A DNA stretch of 64,000 bases, taken from Gaiellasilicea sp963811885 (GTDB lineage Bacteria > Actinomycetota > Thermoleophilia > Gaiellales > Gaiellaceae). The notes beneath the pieces are model-generated. The model did no database searches. It saw only the letters and a program-made list of their open reading frames with translations, and had not been told where the DNA came from. Position numbers and translations under genes: made by a program. The stretch lies in the NCBI GenBank assembly GCA_963811885.1, contig CAWETB010000002.1:372001-436000 (forward strand), in the 5' to 3' direction. How positions within the stretch are numbered: the stretch's first letter is position 1; each line of letters begins with the position of its first letter. Shown one piece after another: positions 17,961-28,768 of this stretch.

Positions 17961-18659
17961 CGCCGGTGCGACGAGGCCGTGAACCCGGTCGGCCGCGTTC
18001 TCCGTGATCGGGTCGCCGTGGCCGACGCCGACGATGCGGGCGTCGAGCTCGGCCATGCGGCGGATCGACGCGGCCTGCTGCTCCGGGTTGAGCGTGAAGG
18101 CGGGCCAGCCGGCCTCGAAGCGCGGCCAGGTCGCGATCGCGTCGCCCGAGAGGAGCAGCCCGCGCTCCGCCCAGGAGAACGCAAGGTGGCCGGGAGAGTG
18201 GCCGGGCACGTAGAGGACCTGTAGCGGCCCGAAGGCGTCTCCGTCGCCGGCGCTCTCGTCGATCGGGACCGGCCGGTGCTTCGGCCGGTTGAGGAAGATC
18301 CCGACCTGGAACGGATAGGTGCGGAACGGCGCCGTCGGCTTGAGGCCGACGGACTGGGCCGGGCGGTCGCCGGAGATGATGTCCGCCTCCCACTCGTGCG
18401 CGAGCACGGCCGCACCGGTCGCGCGCTTGAGCGCGGCGAGGCCGCCGAGGTGGGAGCGGTGCGCGTGCGTGAGCACGATCCGCTTCAGGTCGGAGGGCTT
18501 GCGGCCGAGCTTGCGGATCGCGTCGAGCACACCGCGGCCGTCGTTCTCGAAGAGCGTGTCCACGAGCGAGAGCTCGCCGTTCGTCTCGAGCAGGTAGGCG
18601 CGGACGTGGCCGCCCTTCGTGGCGCCGAGCATGTGCACGCCGGGTGCGAGCTCCCTCAT
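17958..18659 (-). CDS. Metallo-beta-lactamase-fold hydrolase with altered zinc motif
   Basis: A 233-residue MBL-fold protein: HVRAYLLETNGELSLVDTLF, the metal loop LTHAHRSHLGG, YVPGHSPGHLAF, LLLSGDAI and GVGHGDPI. The canonical HxHxDH is HxHxSH here, so the Asp that normally binds the second metal is missing, which may mean a mononuclear or altered site. It is coupled by ATGA to the heme peroxidase gene, suggesting they act on a common oxidised substrate, but that is inference. Confidence 0.83.
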   Translation of the reverse strand: MRELAPGVHMLGATKGGHVRAYLLETNGELSLVDTLFENDGRGVLDAIRKLGRKPSDLKRIVLTHAHRSHLGGLAALKRATGAAVLAHEWEADIISGDRPAQSVGLKPTAPFRTYPFQVGIFLNRPKHRPVPIDESAGDGDAFGPLQVLYVPGHSPGHLAFSWAERGLLLSGDAIATWPRFEAGWPAFTLNPEQQAASIRRMAELDARIVGVGHGDPITENAADRVHGLVAPA

Positions 18660-20416
18660 GCCGACACCCGCTTCCAGGGCGCGAAGGCGTTGTCGACGCC
18701 GCGCAGCGCCGGCTCCAGGCCCGGATAGTGGCGGAGCAGCACGTCGCTCATGCTCGTCTCGTCGATCCAGTCGAGCCCTGTCTGCGTGTACGTCTCCGCG
18801 TTGTAGTCGCGCGTGAAGAAGCGATCGCTCTTCAGTCGCCGCGACGCCATCAGGATGAAGACGCGGAAGGCCGTGTCGCTGAAGCCGAAGCCCTTCGGCA
18901 GCGGCTCGGCGTAGAGCCCGACCATCAGGTCGACCTGCTCGACGTCGCCGTAGACCTCGCGCAGCTCCCGCGCCCACTGGGGGTTGTCGGTCAGCTCCTC
19001 GAACGTGGCCGCCGGCTTCAGGTGGAACAGCCGCCTGAACTCGTTGTAGCGGGGCACGCCGCGCTCGCGGATCCTGAGCACGTCGATCGCCGCGAGATCG
19101 ACGACGGTGCCGTCCGGCTTGTGCAGCTCCTGCAGGAAGCGCGGGTAGTTGTGCAGCGTGATCGCGCCCGGGTGCGCGATCCCGAACGAGTAGAACGCGT
19201 CCTCGAAGCCGACCTCGTCGAGCCGGGCGCGCACGTCGTTGACGCCGAGCTCGCGGAACGTCCGCTCCTGCACCACCTCGTCCGTCGCGATCGAGCGGAA
19301 CGTGAAGTCGTCGGGAAGGAGCGGGTGCATCCGGTAGACGGCGACGAACTCCTCCGTCAGCGAGTAGGGGACGCCGTGGTGGCTCGTCGCGGAGCCGGGG
19401 ATGCCGCCGAGCACCTCGTTCGAGCTCCGCTTGCCCAGCCGCTTGCCGAGGATCCCGTACCAGTTCGCGCGCATCCCGAACTTCGTCGTCGGGTGCGCGA
19501 TGATCGCGGGCGTCCACTCGACGGTGTGGATCTTCGCCATCAGCGCAGCCGTGATCAGGCGCGCCTTCTCGAACAGCTCGTCGTCCGTCCAGTCGCGGTG
19601 CTCGGCGGCCAGCCGGTCGGCGATCGCGTTGTGCTCGCGCGTGAAGAGCGTGTGCAGGAGCGCGAGCCCGAGCCAGAAGTTGCCGGCGACGCCGGTGAGG
19701 TCGAGCTTCGCGTCGAGGTCGCGCGGCAGCTGGCCGTCGGGGTCGAGCCGCATCCGGCCGCCCGCACCCTCGCGGAGCGCGCTCGTGACCGCCGGCTCGC
19801 TGCCGTAGATCTGCGATCCGTCCCACCAGTGCGAGTCGGTGGTCACGAAGGTCGCCGGCCCGCCGTTCCCATCCGGGAACGGGTCGTTGCGCGTGCGCTC
19901 GATCCGCATCGGCCGCTCCGCCCACGGGTCGTCGTCGGCGAGCTCGAGCTCGAACGGCTCCTCGGGCAGGTTCTTGCCGTGGCTGAACCAGTCGTGGACC
20001 TCGAACTGGAGCCACGCGCCGGCGAGGACGTTCACGATCGTGGCGGGCTTGAACTCGTCGCGCGTGAGCAGCGTGCGGCTGACGAGGCGCGGGTTCGGCT
20101 CGAGCAGGCCCGGCAGCTCCTCGGGATACGTGCGGTCGATCGGGATGTTGCGGCCGAAGCGGGCGCCGATCATCCCCATCGCCGGCTGCCCGAGGTCGTT
20201 GTAGCTGCCGTCGACCGTCCTGGAGTCGTGTGGGCCGCCGTCGGGGCCGGCCTTCGCGCCTCCGGCGCCCGTGTCGTAGAGGTTCTCCTCGCGCAGCCGT
20301 GTGCGGAGACCGGCGAGCGTGAAGACACCGAGCGGCAGCGGCAGGCGATCCCAGCCGAAGCGCCGGTCGAGCGCGGTCGCCGTCGCGGTCAGCAGCTTCG
20401 TCAGCCCGGAAGCCAA
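18656..20416 (-). CDS. Animal-type heme peroxidase (peroxidase-cyclooxygenase superfamily)
   Basis: About 586 residues matching bacterial members of the animal heme peroxidase family. Visible are the distal-side HDWFSHG (about residue 125), GSEPAVTSALREG, LLHTLFTREHNAIADRL (family FxREHN signature, about residue 230) and HTVEWTPAIIAHP, whose HTVEWT fits the region of a proximal or fatty-acid-oxygenase-type site. It may be a peroxidase or a fatty-acid dioxygenase; no signal peptide is visible. The TTG at 20416 is chosen because GGAGG lies four bases upstream. It overlaps the MBL-fold gene downstream. Confidence 0.85.
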   Translation of the reverse strand: MASGLTKLLTATATALDRRFGWDRLPLPLGVFTLAGLRTRLREENLYDTGAGGAKAGPDGGPHDSRTVDGSYNDLGQPAMGMIGARFGRNIPIDRTYPEELPGLLEPNPRLVSRTLLTRDEFKPATIVNVLAGAWLQFEVHDWFSHGKNLPEEPFELELADDDPWAERPMRIERTRNDPFPDGNGGPATFVTTDSHWWDGSQIYGSEPAVTSALREGAGGRMRLDPDGQLPRDLDAKLDLTGVAGNFWLGLALLHTLFTREHNAIADRLAAEHRDWTDDELFEKARLITAALMAKIHTVEWTPAIIAHPTTKFGMRANWYGILGKRLGKRSSNEVLGGIPGSATSHHGVPYSLTEEFVAVYRMHPLLPDDFTFRSIATDEVVQERTFRELGVNDVRARLDEVGFEDAFYSFGIAHPGAITLHNYPRFLQELHKPDGTVVDLAAIDVLRIRERGVPRYNEFRRLFHLKPAATFEELTDNPQWARELREVYGDVEQVDLMVGLYAEPLPKGFGFSDTAFRVFILMASRRLKSDRFFTRDYNAETYTQTGLDWIDETSMSDVLLRHYPGLEPALRGVDNAFAPWKRVSA

Positions 20417-20462
20417 GGGTCCTCCTTCACATCGGCCTCGCCGCAGGCGTCCCGGGATGGGA

Positions 20463-20490
20463 AAAGGCCCGACCGATGAAAACATCGGCC
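20463..20490 (-). terminator. Hairpin terminator after the AAA ATPase gene
   Basis: Minus-strand hairpin GGCCGATG-TTTT-CATCGGTC (one G-U pair) followed by GGGCCTTTTCC. It sits between the upstream AAA gene and the peroxidase gene, so it probably ends or reduces read-through. Confidence 0.5.
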
Positions 20491-20500
20491 GCGCGCGGCG

Positions 20501-21505
20501 TCAACCGAGCCAGCGGCGGCGCTTCGGGCGGGCGTCGGTGTTCTCCCCGAGCAGGCGCGCCGCCTCGAGCAGATCGTCGGCCTCGAGCGTCGCCACCTGA
20601 TCACGGCTCAGCTCGGCGAGCGCGGCGCCCTCCAGGCGTGCCAGCCGCAGCGCCTGCCGGTTGAGCGCCTGCTCGAAGATCGTGCGCGCGTAGCGGGCGT
20701 TGCCGAAGCCCTCGCCGCGGACCGCGCCGGCGAAGATCCGCTCGAGCACCTCGTCCGCGCCCGGCCCGAGCTCGTACTCGTGCTCGGAGGCCAGCCGGCG
20801 CGTGATCTCGAGCAGATCCTCGGTCGAATAGTCGGGAAAGACGATCTCCCGCGCGAAGCGCGAGCGCAGGCCCGGGTTCGAGTCGAGGAAGGCGCGCATC
20901 AGGCGCGGGTAGCCGGCGACGATGACCACGAGCCGGTGCCGGTGGTCCTCCATCCGCTTCAGGAGCGTCTCGACCGCCTCGGCGCCGAAGTCGAGCCGGC
21001 CGTCGCCGGCGGGCGTCAGCGCGTAGGCCTCGTCGATGAAGAGGACGCCGTCGAGCGCGCGCCGGATCGCGCGGTCGGTCTTGATCGCCGTCTGGCCGAC
21101 GTACTGGCCGACGAGCGAGGCCCGGTCGACCTCGACGAGATGGCCCTTCTCCAGGAGGCCCATCGCGCCGTACATCTCGGCGAGCAGCCGCGCCACCGTC
21201 GTCTTGCCGGTGCCGGGGTTGCCGAGGAAGACGAGGTGCTGGCTCGTCGCCACCTCGGGCAGGCCGTGCTCCTTCCGCCGCGCCTGCACCTGGAGGAACG
21301 CGAGCAGCGCATGCACCTGCTCCTTGACCGTCTCGAGGCCGACGAGGCCGTCGAGCTCTGCCTGCAGCTCCGGCAGCGGCCGCGGCGGCAGCGCGCGCGG
21401 CCCGAGACCGAGCAGCTCCTCGAGCTCAGGCCCGGCTGTCCGCCTCAGCTGGTCGCCCAGCTGGCGTGCGGCGCCGCGGAGGTTCTCGATCGGATTCGGA
21501 GGCAC
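20501..21505 (-). CDS. CbbX/CfqX-type AAA ATPase
   Basis: A 334-residue AAA protein with Walker A GNPGTGKTT (about residue 93), Walker B VLFIDEAYAL (about residue 154), LKRMEDHRHRLVVIVAGYP and arginine-rich FRSNPGL-like sensor region (LDSNPGLRSRFAREI). This is the CbxX/CfqX family, which includes Rubisco activase CbbX and type VII secretion EccA. No Rubisco or Esx genes are nearby, so the client is unknown. GTG start. Confidence 0.85.
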   Translation of the reverse strand: MPPNPIENLRGAARQLGDQLRRTAGPELEELLGLGPRALPPRPLPELQAELDGLVGLETVKEQVHALLAFLQVQARRKEHGLPEVATSQHLVFLGNPGTGKTTVARLLAEMYGAMGLLEKGHLVEVDRASLVGQYVGQTAIKTDRAIRRALDGVLFIDEAYALTPAGDGRLDFGAEAVETLLKRMEDHRHRLVVIVAGYPRLMRAFLDSNPGLRSRFAREIVFPDYSTEDLLEITRRLASEHEYELGPGADEVLERIFAGAVRGEGFGNARYARTIFEQALNRQALRLARLEGAALAELSRDQVATLEADDLLEAARLLGENTDARPKRRRWLG

Positions 21506-21524
21506 GAGTCGTGTCTACCCGCGT

Positions 21525-22141
21525 TCAGCGTTCTTCGAGCGCCCGCTGGAGCGCGGCCACCTGCTGCTCCAGCAGCGCGACGCGCTCCTCGAGCGGGGTC
21601 GGTGTCGAAACGACGGTCTGGACGCTCGCCGGCGGCTCCGCAGCCTCCGTCGCCCTCGCTCGCCGCCGAGGAGCTGGCCCCAGCGGTCCTGGCTCTGGCC
21701 CGGCCGGCGGGGGAGCTTCTCGACGAGCTCGGCCGCGGACAGCGCCTCGAGCGCCTGCTCGACGTCCTCGAGCGACGGGTACGGGTAGAGGCGCTCGACC
21801 CGCTGCTTCAGCTCGCCGGGGGTCTGCGGGCCTCGGAGCATCAGCACCGCGAGGAGCGCGATCTGCGACGGCACGCGGCCGAGCGCGTCGTCGAGCAGGT
21901 GGCGGTACTTCGCGACCCGGCTCCCCGGCCCGCTGGCGAGCCGCACCCAGCCACGGCGCGAGAGGCGGTCGAGCGCGGCACGGATCTCCGCCTCGTCGTA
22001 GTCGACGACGGGCTCCCGGTTCGTCGCCTGGTTGCAGGCGAGCCGGAGCGAGTTCAGCGAGAGCGGGTACTGCTCGGGCGTCGTGCGCTGCTTCTCGACG
22101 AGGCAGCCGAGGATCCGGATCTCGACGGCGTCTGCATCCAC
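21525..22141 (-). CDS. YceH family protein (DUF480), frameshifted C-terminus
   Basis: Two winged-helix domains typical of YceH/DUF480: EIRILGCLVEKQRTTPEQYPLSLNSL and ALLAVLMLRGPQTPGELKQRVERLY. After RRPGQSQDRWGQLLGGE the current frame becomes arginine-rich nonsense ending at 21515. In the neighbouring frame the expected coiled-coil tail appears, TPLEERVALLEQQVAALQRALEER, with stop at 21525. One deletion or two insertions around 21637-21650 would join them. Function unknown, possibly a DNA-binding regulator. Confidence 0.82.
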
Positions 22142-22169
22142 GCCGCGAACGGTAGCCGCCGGAGCAGCG

Positions 22170-22322
22170 TCAGACGAGCGGGCTGCGCGGCGTTCCGCCC
22201 GCCCTCGTGCTGCGGTGGGCCCAGTCCTCGATCGACTGGCCGGCCGCGCGGATCCCGCCGCACCAGCCGAACGCGAAGAGCACGACGACGTAGAGGACGA
22301 GGATGACGATCAGGTCCCGCAT
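22170..22322 (-). CDS. Small membrane protein of 50 residues
   Basis: A short gene beginning MRDLIVILVLYVVVLFAFGW, one hydrophobic helix, then GIRAAGQSIEDWAHRS and a basic tail to PLV-stop. AAGGAGG sits six bases before the ATG, a near-perfect ribosome site, and the frame fills an otherwise empty gap between yceH and the FAD oxidase gene. Not recognised as a known family; may be a subunit or regulator of a membrane protein. Confidence 0.6.
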   Translation of the reverse strand: MRDLIVILVLYVVVLFAFGWCGGIRAAGQSIEDWAHRSTRAGGTPRSPLV

Positions 22323-22371
22323 GGAGCCTCCTTCGTCTCAATTGTTGCAGACGAAGGCCGTCCCGCCCGCG

Positions 22372-23758
22372 CTAATGCGCGGGCGGGATCGGATGGTTCG
22401 AGCGGATCACGTCGGTCGGGTCGACGATCGCCTTGATCCGGCGCAGCCGGTGGTAGCTCGCGCTCGAGAAGAGCGAGGCCGCCTTCCGCCGGGACTCGGC
22501 GAAGTTGAGGTACGTGTGGTCGGCCTCCCAGGGTGCGAGCGTGTCGCGGAGCCGTGCGACGGCGCCGTGGACAGCCTCGCGGGCCTCTGGCGTCGGCGCG
22601 ATCCCGACTGCGAACATCAGCGTACGGCGCCTCCCAGGCGTCGACCGCGCCGTGGCGGGAGTCGCGCCGGGCGACCGCGCCGCCGAGGTGCCGGATCTCC
22701 GCCGAGAGGATCGGTGAGCCGACGACCTGCTCGACGAAGAGGTCGATCAGATGGTCGTCGACGTCGTCCAGCATGCCGCCGTCGCCGCTCCCGGGGGCCG
22801 GGCCCTCCGGATCCATGTGCAGCCGGCTCAGCTCGTCGATCGGGATCGTCATCACGGTGTCCATCACCGGGCCGAGCGCGCGGAGCGGCTCCAGCCAGGG
22901 TGCGCCCTCGCCGGGCTCGCCGGACCAGATCGTCTGGACGACGACGAAGGACTGGCCGCGGATCGGCTCCGGGATGTCCGGGATCGGCGGGAACTGGAGG
23001 ATCCGGCCGACCGAGGTCATCTCGTCCGGCAGATCGTCCGTCCACGCGCGCCACGCCTTCAGGATCTCGGCCGAGCGGTCGACGGGGAACCAGAGGATGC
23101 CCGCGTAGACCTGCGAGATCGGGAAGAGGTTGAACTCGATCGCGGTGACGATCCCGAACGCGCCGCCGCCGCCGCGCAGCGCCCAGAACAGGTCCGGCTC
23201 GTTCGCCCAGTCGGTGCGGACGATGTCGCCCGAGGCCGTGACGACCTCGATCGCGGTCACCTGGTTGGCGCCGATGCCGTGCTTGCGGGCGAGCCAGGAG
23301 AGGCCGCCGCCGAGCGTGTAGCCGACGACGCCGACGTCCGGTGAGGAGCCCGCGAGCGCGGCCAGGCCGTGCTCGGCCGCCGCCTCGACGACCTCGATCC
23401 AGATCGTGCCGGCCTCGGCGCGGGCGATCCGGTTCTCGGGGTCGATCGTGACGCCGCGCATGCGCTCGGTCTTGAGCAGGATCGTGTCGGACATGTCGCC
23501 CAGCGCCGCGGCGCCGTGTCCGGTGCCCTGCGGCGCGACGCGCAGGCCGTGCGCCTTCGCGAACGCAACCGTCGCGGCGACATCGGCCGCCGACTCGGGC
23601 AGCACGACCGCAACCGGCTGCTGGTCCACGGTCAGGTTCCAGGCGAGCCGGGCCTCGTCCCACTCGACGTCGCCGGGGGCGACCGCATCGCCGTCCAGCA
23701 GGTTCCGCAGCGGGCCGACGTCCAGCCCGGTATCACGCCTTGTCAGGATTTCGGTCAT
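22372..23758 (-). CDS. BBE-type FAD-binding oxidoreductase (frameshifted)
   Basis: Berberine-bridge-enzyme-like flavoprotein of the PCMH/VAO fold, about 461 residues after repair. FAD-binding features are VAPQGTGHGAAALGDM (usual site of the histidyl-flavin link), GSSPDVGVVGYTLGGGLSWLARKHG and DLFWALRGGGGAFGIVT. The C-terminal substrate and BBE part continues after an extra base near 22621 as LMFAVGIAPTPE and ends with DPTDVIRSNHPI, as in the family. GGAGGTGA lies six bases before the ATG. Substrate unknown. Probably in one transcript with the exporter upstream. Confidence 0.85.
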
Positions 23759-23838
23759 TCGTGGTCACCTCCGTAGCAGTGACCTCATGCTGCGTGCCAC
23801 GGGGGGTCGGGCGCATCGGCCCGCGGGTTGAACCCGCG

Positions 23839-25293
23839 TCAGCCCTGCGGACGAACCGGGCTCGTCCGGGCGGACGACGCCCGCACGGAGGTCGGGACGA
23901 CCGCCAGCTGCCTGAGGTGCGGGCGGGAGCTGATCGAGACCGCGATCGCCGCGGCGATCAGAGCCGTCACGGCGCTGAGCGCGAACGTGATCGTGAACGC
24001 GGACTCGGCGGGAACCGAGGTGTCGCCGATCGTGCGCGCGGTCAGCAGGGCGGCCCCGACCTGGCCGCCGACGACGGCGCCGATCATGCGCACGACGGTG
24101 TTCATGCCGCTGGCGACGCCCATCTCGCGCGGGTCGACGTTGTCCGCGATCAGCCCGGCCATCGAGGCGAAGGCGGCGCCGACGCCGAGCCCGAGGAGCG
24201 CGCTGGCGAGCAGCACCGGAACGGGATCGGCGTGCATGGTCGCGAAGAGGAGCGCTGCGACGCTGACGACGAGCATGCCGGTCGCCAGCGTCCACTTCGA
24301 GCCGTAGCGGCGCCCGATCCCGCCGGCAAGCGGGCCGGCGACGAGCATCGCGAGGGAGCTCGGGAGCAGGTAGAGCCCCGCGACCGTCGCGCTCGCGCTG
24401 AAGCCGTAGCCGTTGCTCGAGTTGCTCTCGACGAACGTGGGCACGAGCACGAAGCAGCTGAAGAGCGCGAACCCCGAGATCAGCGTGGCGATGTTCGTGA
24501 GCAGGATCGGCCGGTGCGCGAGCATGCGCAGGTCGACCATCGGCGAGCTCGAGCGCGCCTCGACGACGCCCCAGAGGACGAAGAAGACGACGGCGAGCGC
24601 GAGGACGCCGACGAGGCGCGGCGACCCCCAGCCCCAGTCCTCGCCCTCGGTCAGCGCGAGCATCAGCGAGATCAGCGCGCCGGACAGCAGCAGCGCGCCG
24701 GGGACGTCGACCTTCGACGGCGAGCGAATCGGAGACTCGGGCACGTAACGGTGAACGAGGACGAGCGAGAGGGCGACCGGGATCGAGCCGAGCAGGAAGA
24801 GGTAGCGCCAGGAGAAGTTGTCGACGATCAGCCCGGAGAGCACGATCCCGAAGCCGCCGCCGACGCCCCAGACCGCCGAGAGCAGGCCGATCCCGACCTT
24901 CACCTTGTCGGCGGGGAACTCGTCGCGGATGATCGCGAAGCTGAGCGGGAAGAGCGCGCCGCCCGCGCCGGAGACGACCCGGAACGCGATCAGCGACCAG
25001 AGGCTCCAGGCGAACGAGGCGGCGACGCAGCCGGCGAGGAAGAGCCCGAGGCTGATCAGCAGCAGCCGCTCCTTGCCGAACTGGTCGCCGAGGCGGCCGA
25101 GGATCGGCGTCAGGACGGCCCCCGAGACGAGGAAGCCGGTCAGGATCCAGGTCGTCCAGGCCGTGCTCGAGCCGAAGGCGTCCTGGAAGGTGCGGAGCGC
25201 CGGGAAGACCATCGTCTGCTGGAGCGAGAACGCCGCGCCCGCCAGCGTCAGGATCGCCAGCGTGACGTTGTGATGCTGGCGCTCGAGGCCCAC
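23839..25293 (-). CDS. DHA2-family MFS efflux transporter
   Basis: A 484-residue proton-driven drug exporter of the major facilitator superfamily, with about 14 hydrophobic helices as in EmrB/QacA. Motif A-like GRLGDQFGKERLL lies between helices 2 and 3 (about residues 65-77), and VSGAGGALFPLSFAIIRDEFP matches the following conserved loop. It starts with GTG and lies between ettA and the FAD oxidase on the same strand. Substrate unknown. Confidence 0.9.
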   Translation of the reverse strand: MGLERQHHNVTLAILTLAGAAFSLQQTMVFPALRTFQDAFGSSTAWTTWILTGFLVSGAVLTPILGRLGDQFGKERLLLISLGLFLAGCVAASFAWSLWSLIAFRVVSGAGGALFPLSFAIIRDEFPADKVKVGIGLLSAVWGVGGGFGIVLSGLIVDNFSWRYLFLLGSIPVALSLVLVHRYVPESPIRSPSKVDVPGALLLSGALISLMLALTEGEDWGWGSPRLVGVLALAVVFFVLWGVVEARSSSPMVDLRMLAHRPILLTNIATLISGFALFSCFVLVPTFVESNSSNGYGFSASATVAGLYLLPSSLAMLVAGPLAGGIGRRYGSKWTLATGMLVVSVAALLFATMHADPVPVLLASALLGLGVGAAFASMAGLIADNVDPREMGVASGMNTVVRMIGAVVGGQVGAALLTARTIGDTSVPAESAFTITFALSAVTALIAAAIAVSISSRPHLRQLAVVPTSVRASSARTSPVRPQG

Positions 25294-25319
25294 GTTCCCA
25301 CGCTAGCGGCTCCGCCCGG

Positions 25320-25335
25320 CTGGACGCGCGTCCAG
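25320..25335. repeat. Perfect 16-base palindrome upstream of the MFS gene
   Basis: CTGGACGCGCGTCCAG is its own reverse complement. It lies in the 55-base gap between the ettA stop and the MFS start. It could be an operator for the exporter or a small hairpin ending ettA; there is no T-tract, which slightly favours an operator. Confidence 0.4.
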
Positions 25336-25348
25336 GCTGCTAGAGCCG

Positions 25349-27019
<1,671 letters not shown>

Positions 27020-27038
27020 GACCCGGCACGATAGCCGC

Positions 27039-27485
27039 ATGCCCGACCTCTACTTCGAGGACATCGAGCCCGGCGAGGTCTACGAGCTCGGCACCCGCAC
27101 CGTCACCGAGAGTGAGATCGTCGCTTTCGCGCGTGAGTGGGATCCGCAGCCGTTCCACACCGACCCGGAGGCGGCGAAGGGGTCCGTCTTCGGCGGCCTG
27201 ATCGCCAGCGGCTGGCACACCGGCTCGATGTGGATGCGGATGTACGTCGACACGATGCTCGGCTCGGCGGCGCGCGGCTCGCCCGGGATCGAGGAGCTCC
27301 GCTGGCTCGCGCCGGTGCGCCCGGGCGACACGCTCTCCGGCCGCCTGACGGTGCTCGAGGCGACGCCCTCGGCGACGAAACCGGACCGCGGCACGATCCG
27401 GATCCGCGGCGAGATGGTGAACCAGGACGGGGTCACGGTGATGTCGATGACCTCGCGCGGCCACTTCGGGCGGCGCCCGGCATGA
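27039..27485 (+). CDS. MaoC-like (R)-hydratase/dehydratase domain protein
   Basis: A 148-residue single hot-dog domain with the hydratase motif FAREWDPQPFHTDPEAAKGSVFGGLIASGWHT split over residues 30-62, holding the catalytic Asp and His (DPQPFH). Such proteins hydrate trans-2-enoyl thioesters in fatty-acid or polyhydroxyalkanoate metabolism. It overlaps the methyltransferase by ATGA. No other acyl-CoA genes are adjacent. Confidence 0.88.
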   Translation: MPDLYFEDIEPGEVYELGTRTVTESEIVAFAREWDPQPFHTDPEAAKGSVFGGLIASGWHTGSMWMRMYVDTMLGSAARGSPGIEELRWLAPVRPGDTLSGRLTVLEATPSATKPDRGTIRIRGEMVNQDGVTVMSMTSRGHFGRRPA

Positions 27486-28127
27486 CCGGCTGCTGCGCGC
27501 GCCACGGGCAGGAGGAGTTCTTCGGCGAGAAGACCGCGGCCAACGACGCGCGCAAGTACAGGCGGAAGGGCCCGGATCCGATGGCCCGCTCGCTCGCGCG
27601 CCGGGCGGCGGCTCGCGGCGTCGAGGGCGCCAGCGTGCTCGAGATCGGCGGCGGTGTCGGCCAGGTCGCGCTCGAGCTGCTCAAGGAGGGTGCGGCGTCG
27701 GCCGAGGTGGTCGAGCTGCTGCCCGCCTACGAGCCGTTCGTGCGCTCGCTCGCGTCCGAGGCCGGGGTAGGCGAGCGGATGTCGTTCCGGACCGCCGACC
27801 TCGTCGCCGAGCCCACGTCCGCGGCTCCGGTCGACGTCGTCGTCATGAACAAGGTCGTCTGCTGCACGCCCGACGGGGTCGCGCTGGCCGGCATCGCCGC
27901 GTCACTGGCCCGTCGCGCGCTCGTGCTCAGCTTCCCGCGTCAGGCCTGGTGGGCCCGGGCCGGCCTCGGGACGTTGAACGCCTATCTGCGGCTGCGCGCG
28001 CCGCCGCTTCCGCGTCTTCGTCCACCCGCAGGCCGCGATCGAAGGCGCGATCGAGGCTCACGGCCTCACCCGCGTCTCGGAGCGGGACGGGCCGCTCTTC
28101 AGGATCGCGGCATTCGAGCGCGTCTAG
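27482..28127 (+). CDS. SAM-dependent methyltransferase (frameshifted)
   Basis: Class I methyltransferase with motif I VLEIGGGVGQVALELL (about residue 53) and the post-motif region VVMNKVVCCTPDG. The frame is lost near 28000-28004, where one extra base in a GCCGCCGC stretch changes it; afterwards FRVFVHPQAAIEGAIEAHGL through LFRIAAFERV-stop continues the usual ending. Similar to methyltransferases that follow a small CCARHG N-terminal segment. Substrate unknown. Its stop TAG is part of a -10-like TAGGCT for the next gene. Confidence 0.78.
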
Positions 28128-28130
28128 GCT
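28125..28130 (+). promoter_or_regulatory. Candidate -10 box for leaderless LON-domain gene
   Basis: TAGGCT seven bases before the ATG at 28138; its first three bases are the stop codon of the methyltransferase. No ribosome site lies between. Confidence 0.4.
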
Positions 28131-28137
28131 TCCGGCG

Positions 28138-28752
28138 ATGAACGAGCTCGGCCTCTTTCCGCTCGGAATCGTGCTGCTTCCCACCGAGCAGATCCCGCTC
28201 CACATCTTCGAGGAGCGCTACCAGGAGCTGATCGGCGAGTGCATGGAGGAGGACCGCGAGTTCGGGCTCGTCTACGCCGACGAGGACGGTCTCCGCGACA
28301 TCGGGACGCGCGCGGCGGTGACCGAGGTGCTCGACCGCTTCGACGACGGCCGCCTGAACATCGTCGCCGAGGGACGCGAGCGGTTCCGGCTCGTCGAGCT
28401 GACCGCGGGGCGCACGTTCCAGACCGGGATCGTCGAGGAGATCGCCGACGACCCGGACGTCGCCGACCCCGAGGACACGGAGCACGCGCTCGAGCTCTAC
28501 CATCGCCTCGTCGAGCTGACCGGCGCCGAGGTCGAGGAGCCGCGGCTCGACGTCGTCCAGCTCTCGTTCGAGCTCGCCGGCCGCTTCGAGTTCGCCCCGG
28601 AGCTCAAGCAGCGGCTGCTGCAGCTGACCTCCGAGCGCAGCCGGATGAAGCTGCTCGCAGAGCTGCTCGAGGGCGCGGCCACCGCGGTCGAGCGCGAACG
28701 CGAGATCGCCGAGCGCGCCCAGGGCAACGGCAAGGTCGACCCCAGGGGCTGA
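28138..28752 (+). CDS. LON substrate-binding domain protein
   Basis: A 204-residue stand-alone Lon N-terminal domain without ATPase or protease parts. It begins LGLFPLGIVLLPTEQIPLHIFEERYQEL-like (residues 4-33), the hallmark of the family, followed by FGLVYADEDGLRDIGTRAAV and a helical end. Such proteins may recruit unfolded proteins or modulate proteolysis; role here unknown. Confidence 0.88.
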   Translation: MNELGLFPLGIVLLPTEQIPLHIFEERYQELIGECMEEDREFGLVYADEDGLRDIGTRAAVTEVLDRFDDGRLNIVAEGRERFRLVELTAGRTFQTGIVEEIADDPDVADPEDTEHALELYHRLVELTGAEVEEPRLDVVQLSFELAGRFEFAPELKQRLLQLTSERSRMKLLAELLEGAATAVEREREIAERAQGNGKVDPRG

Positions 28753-28756
28753 CACG

Positions 28757-28762
28757 TACGAT
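28757..28762 (+). promoter_or_regulatory. Candidate -10 box for leaderless sufS
   Basis: TACGAT six bases before the sufS ATG at 28769, with no ribosome site between. GTCGACC upstream could serve as a weak -35. Confidence 0.45.
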
Positions 28763-28768
28763 GACGTC

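Noticed and set aside
20501..21505. AAA protein as part of a type VII secretion or Rubisco locus
   Set aside because: No Esx, EccC, Rubisco or carboxysome gene is anywhere in the window.
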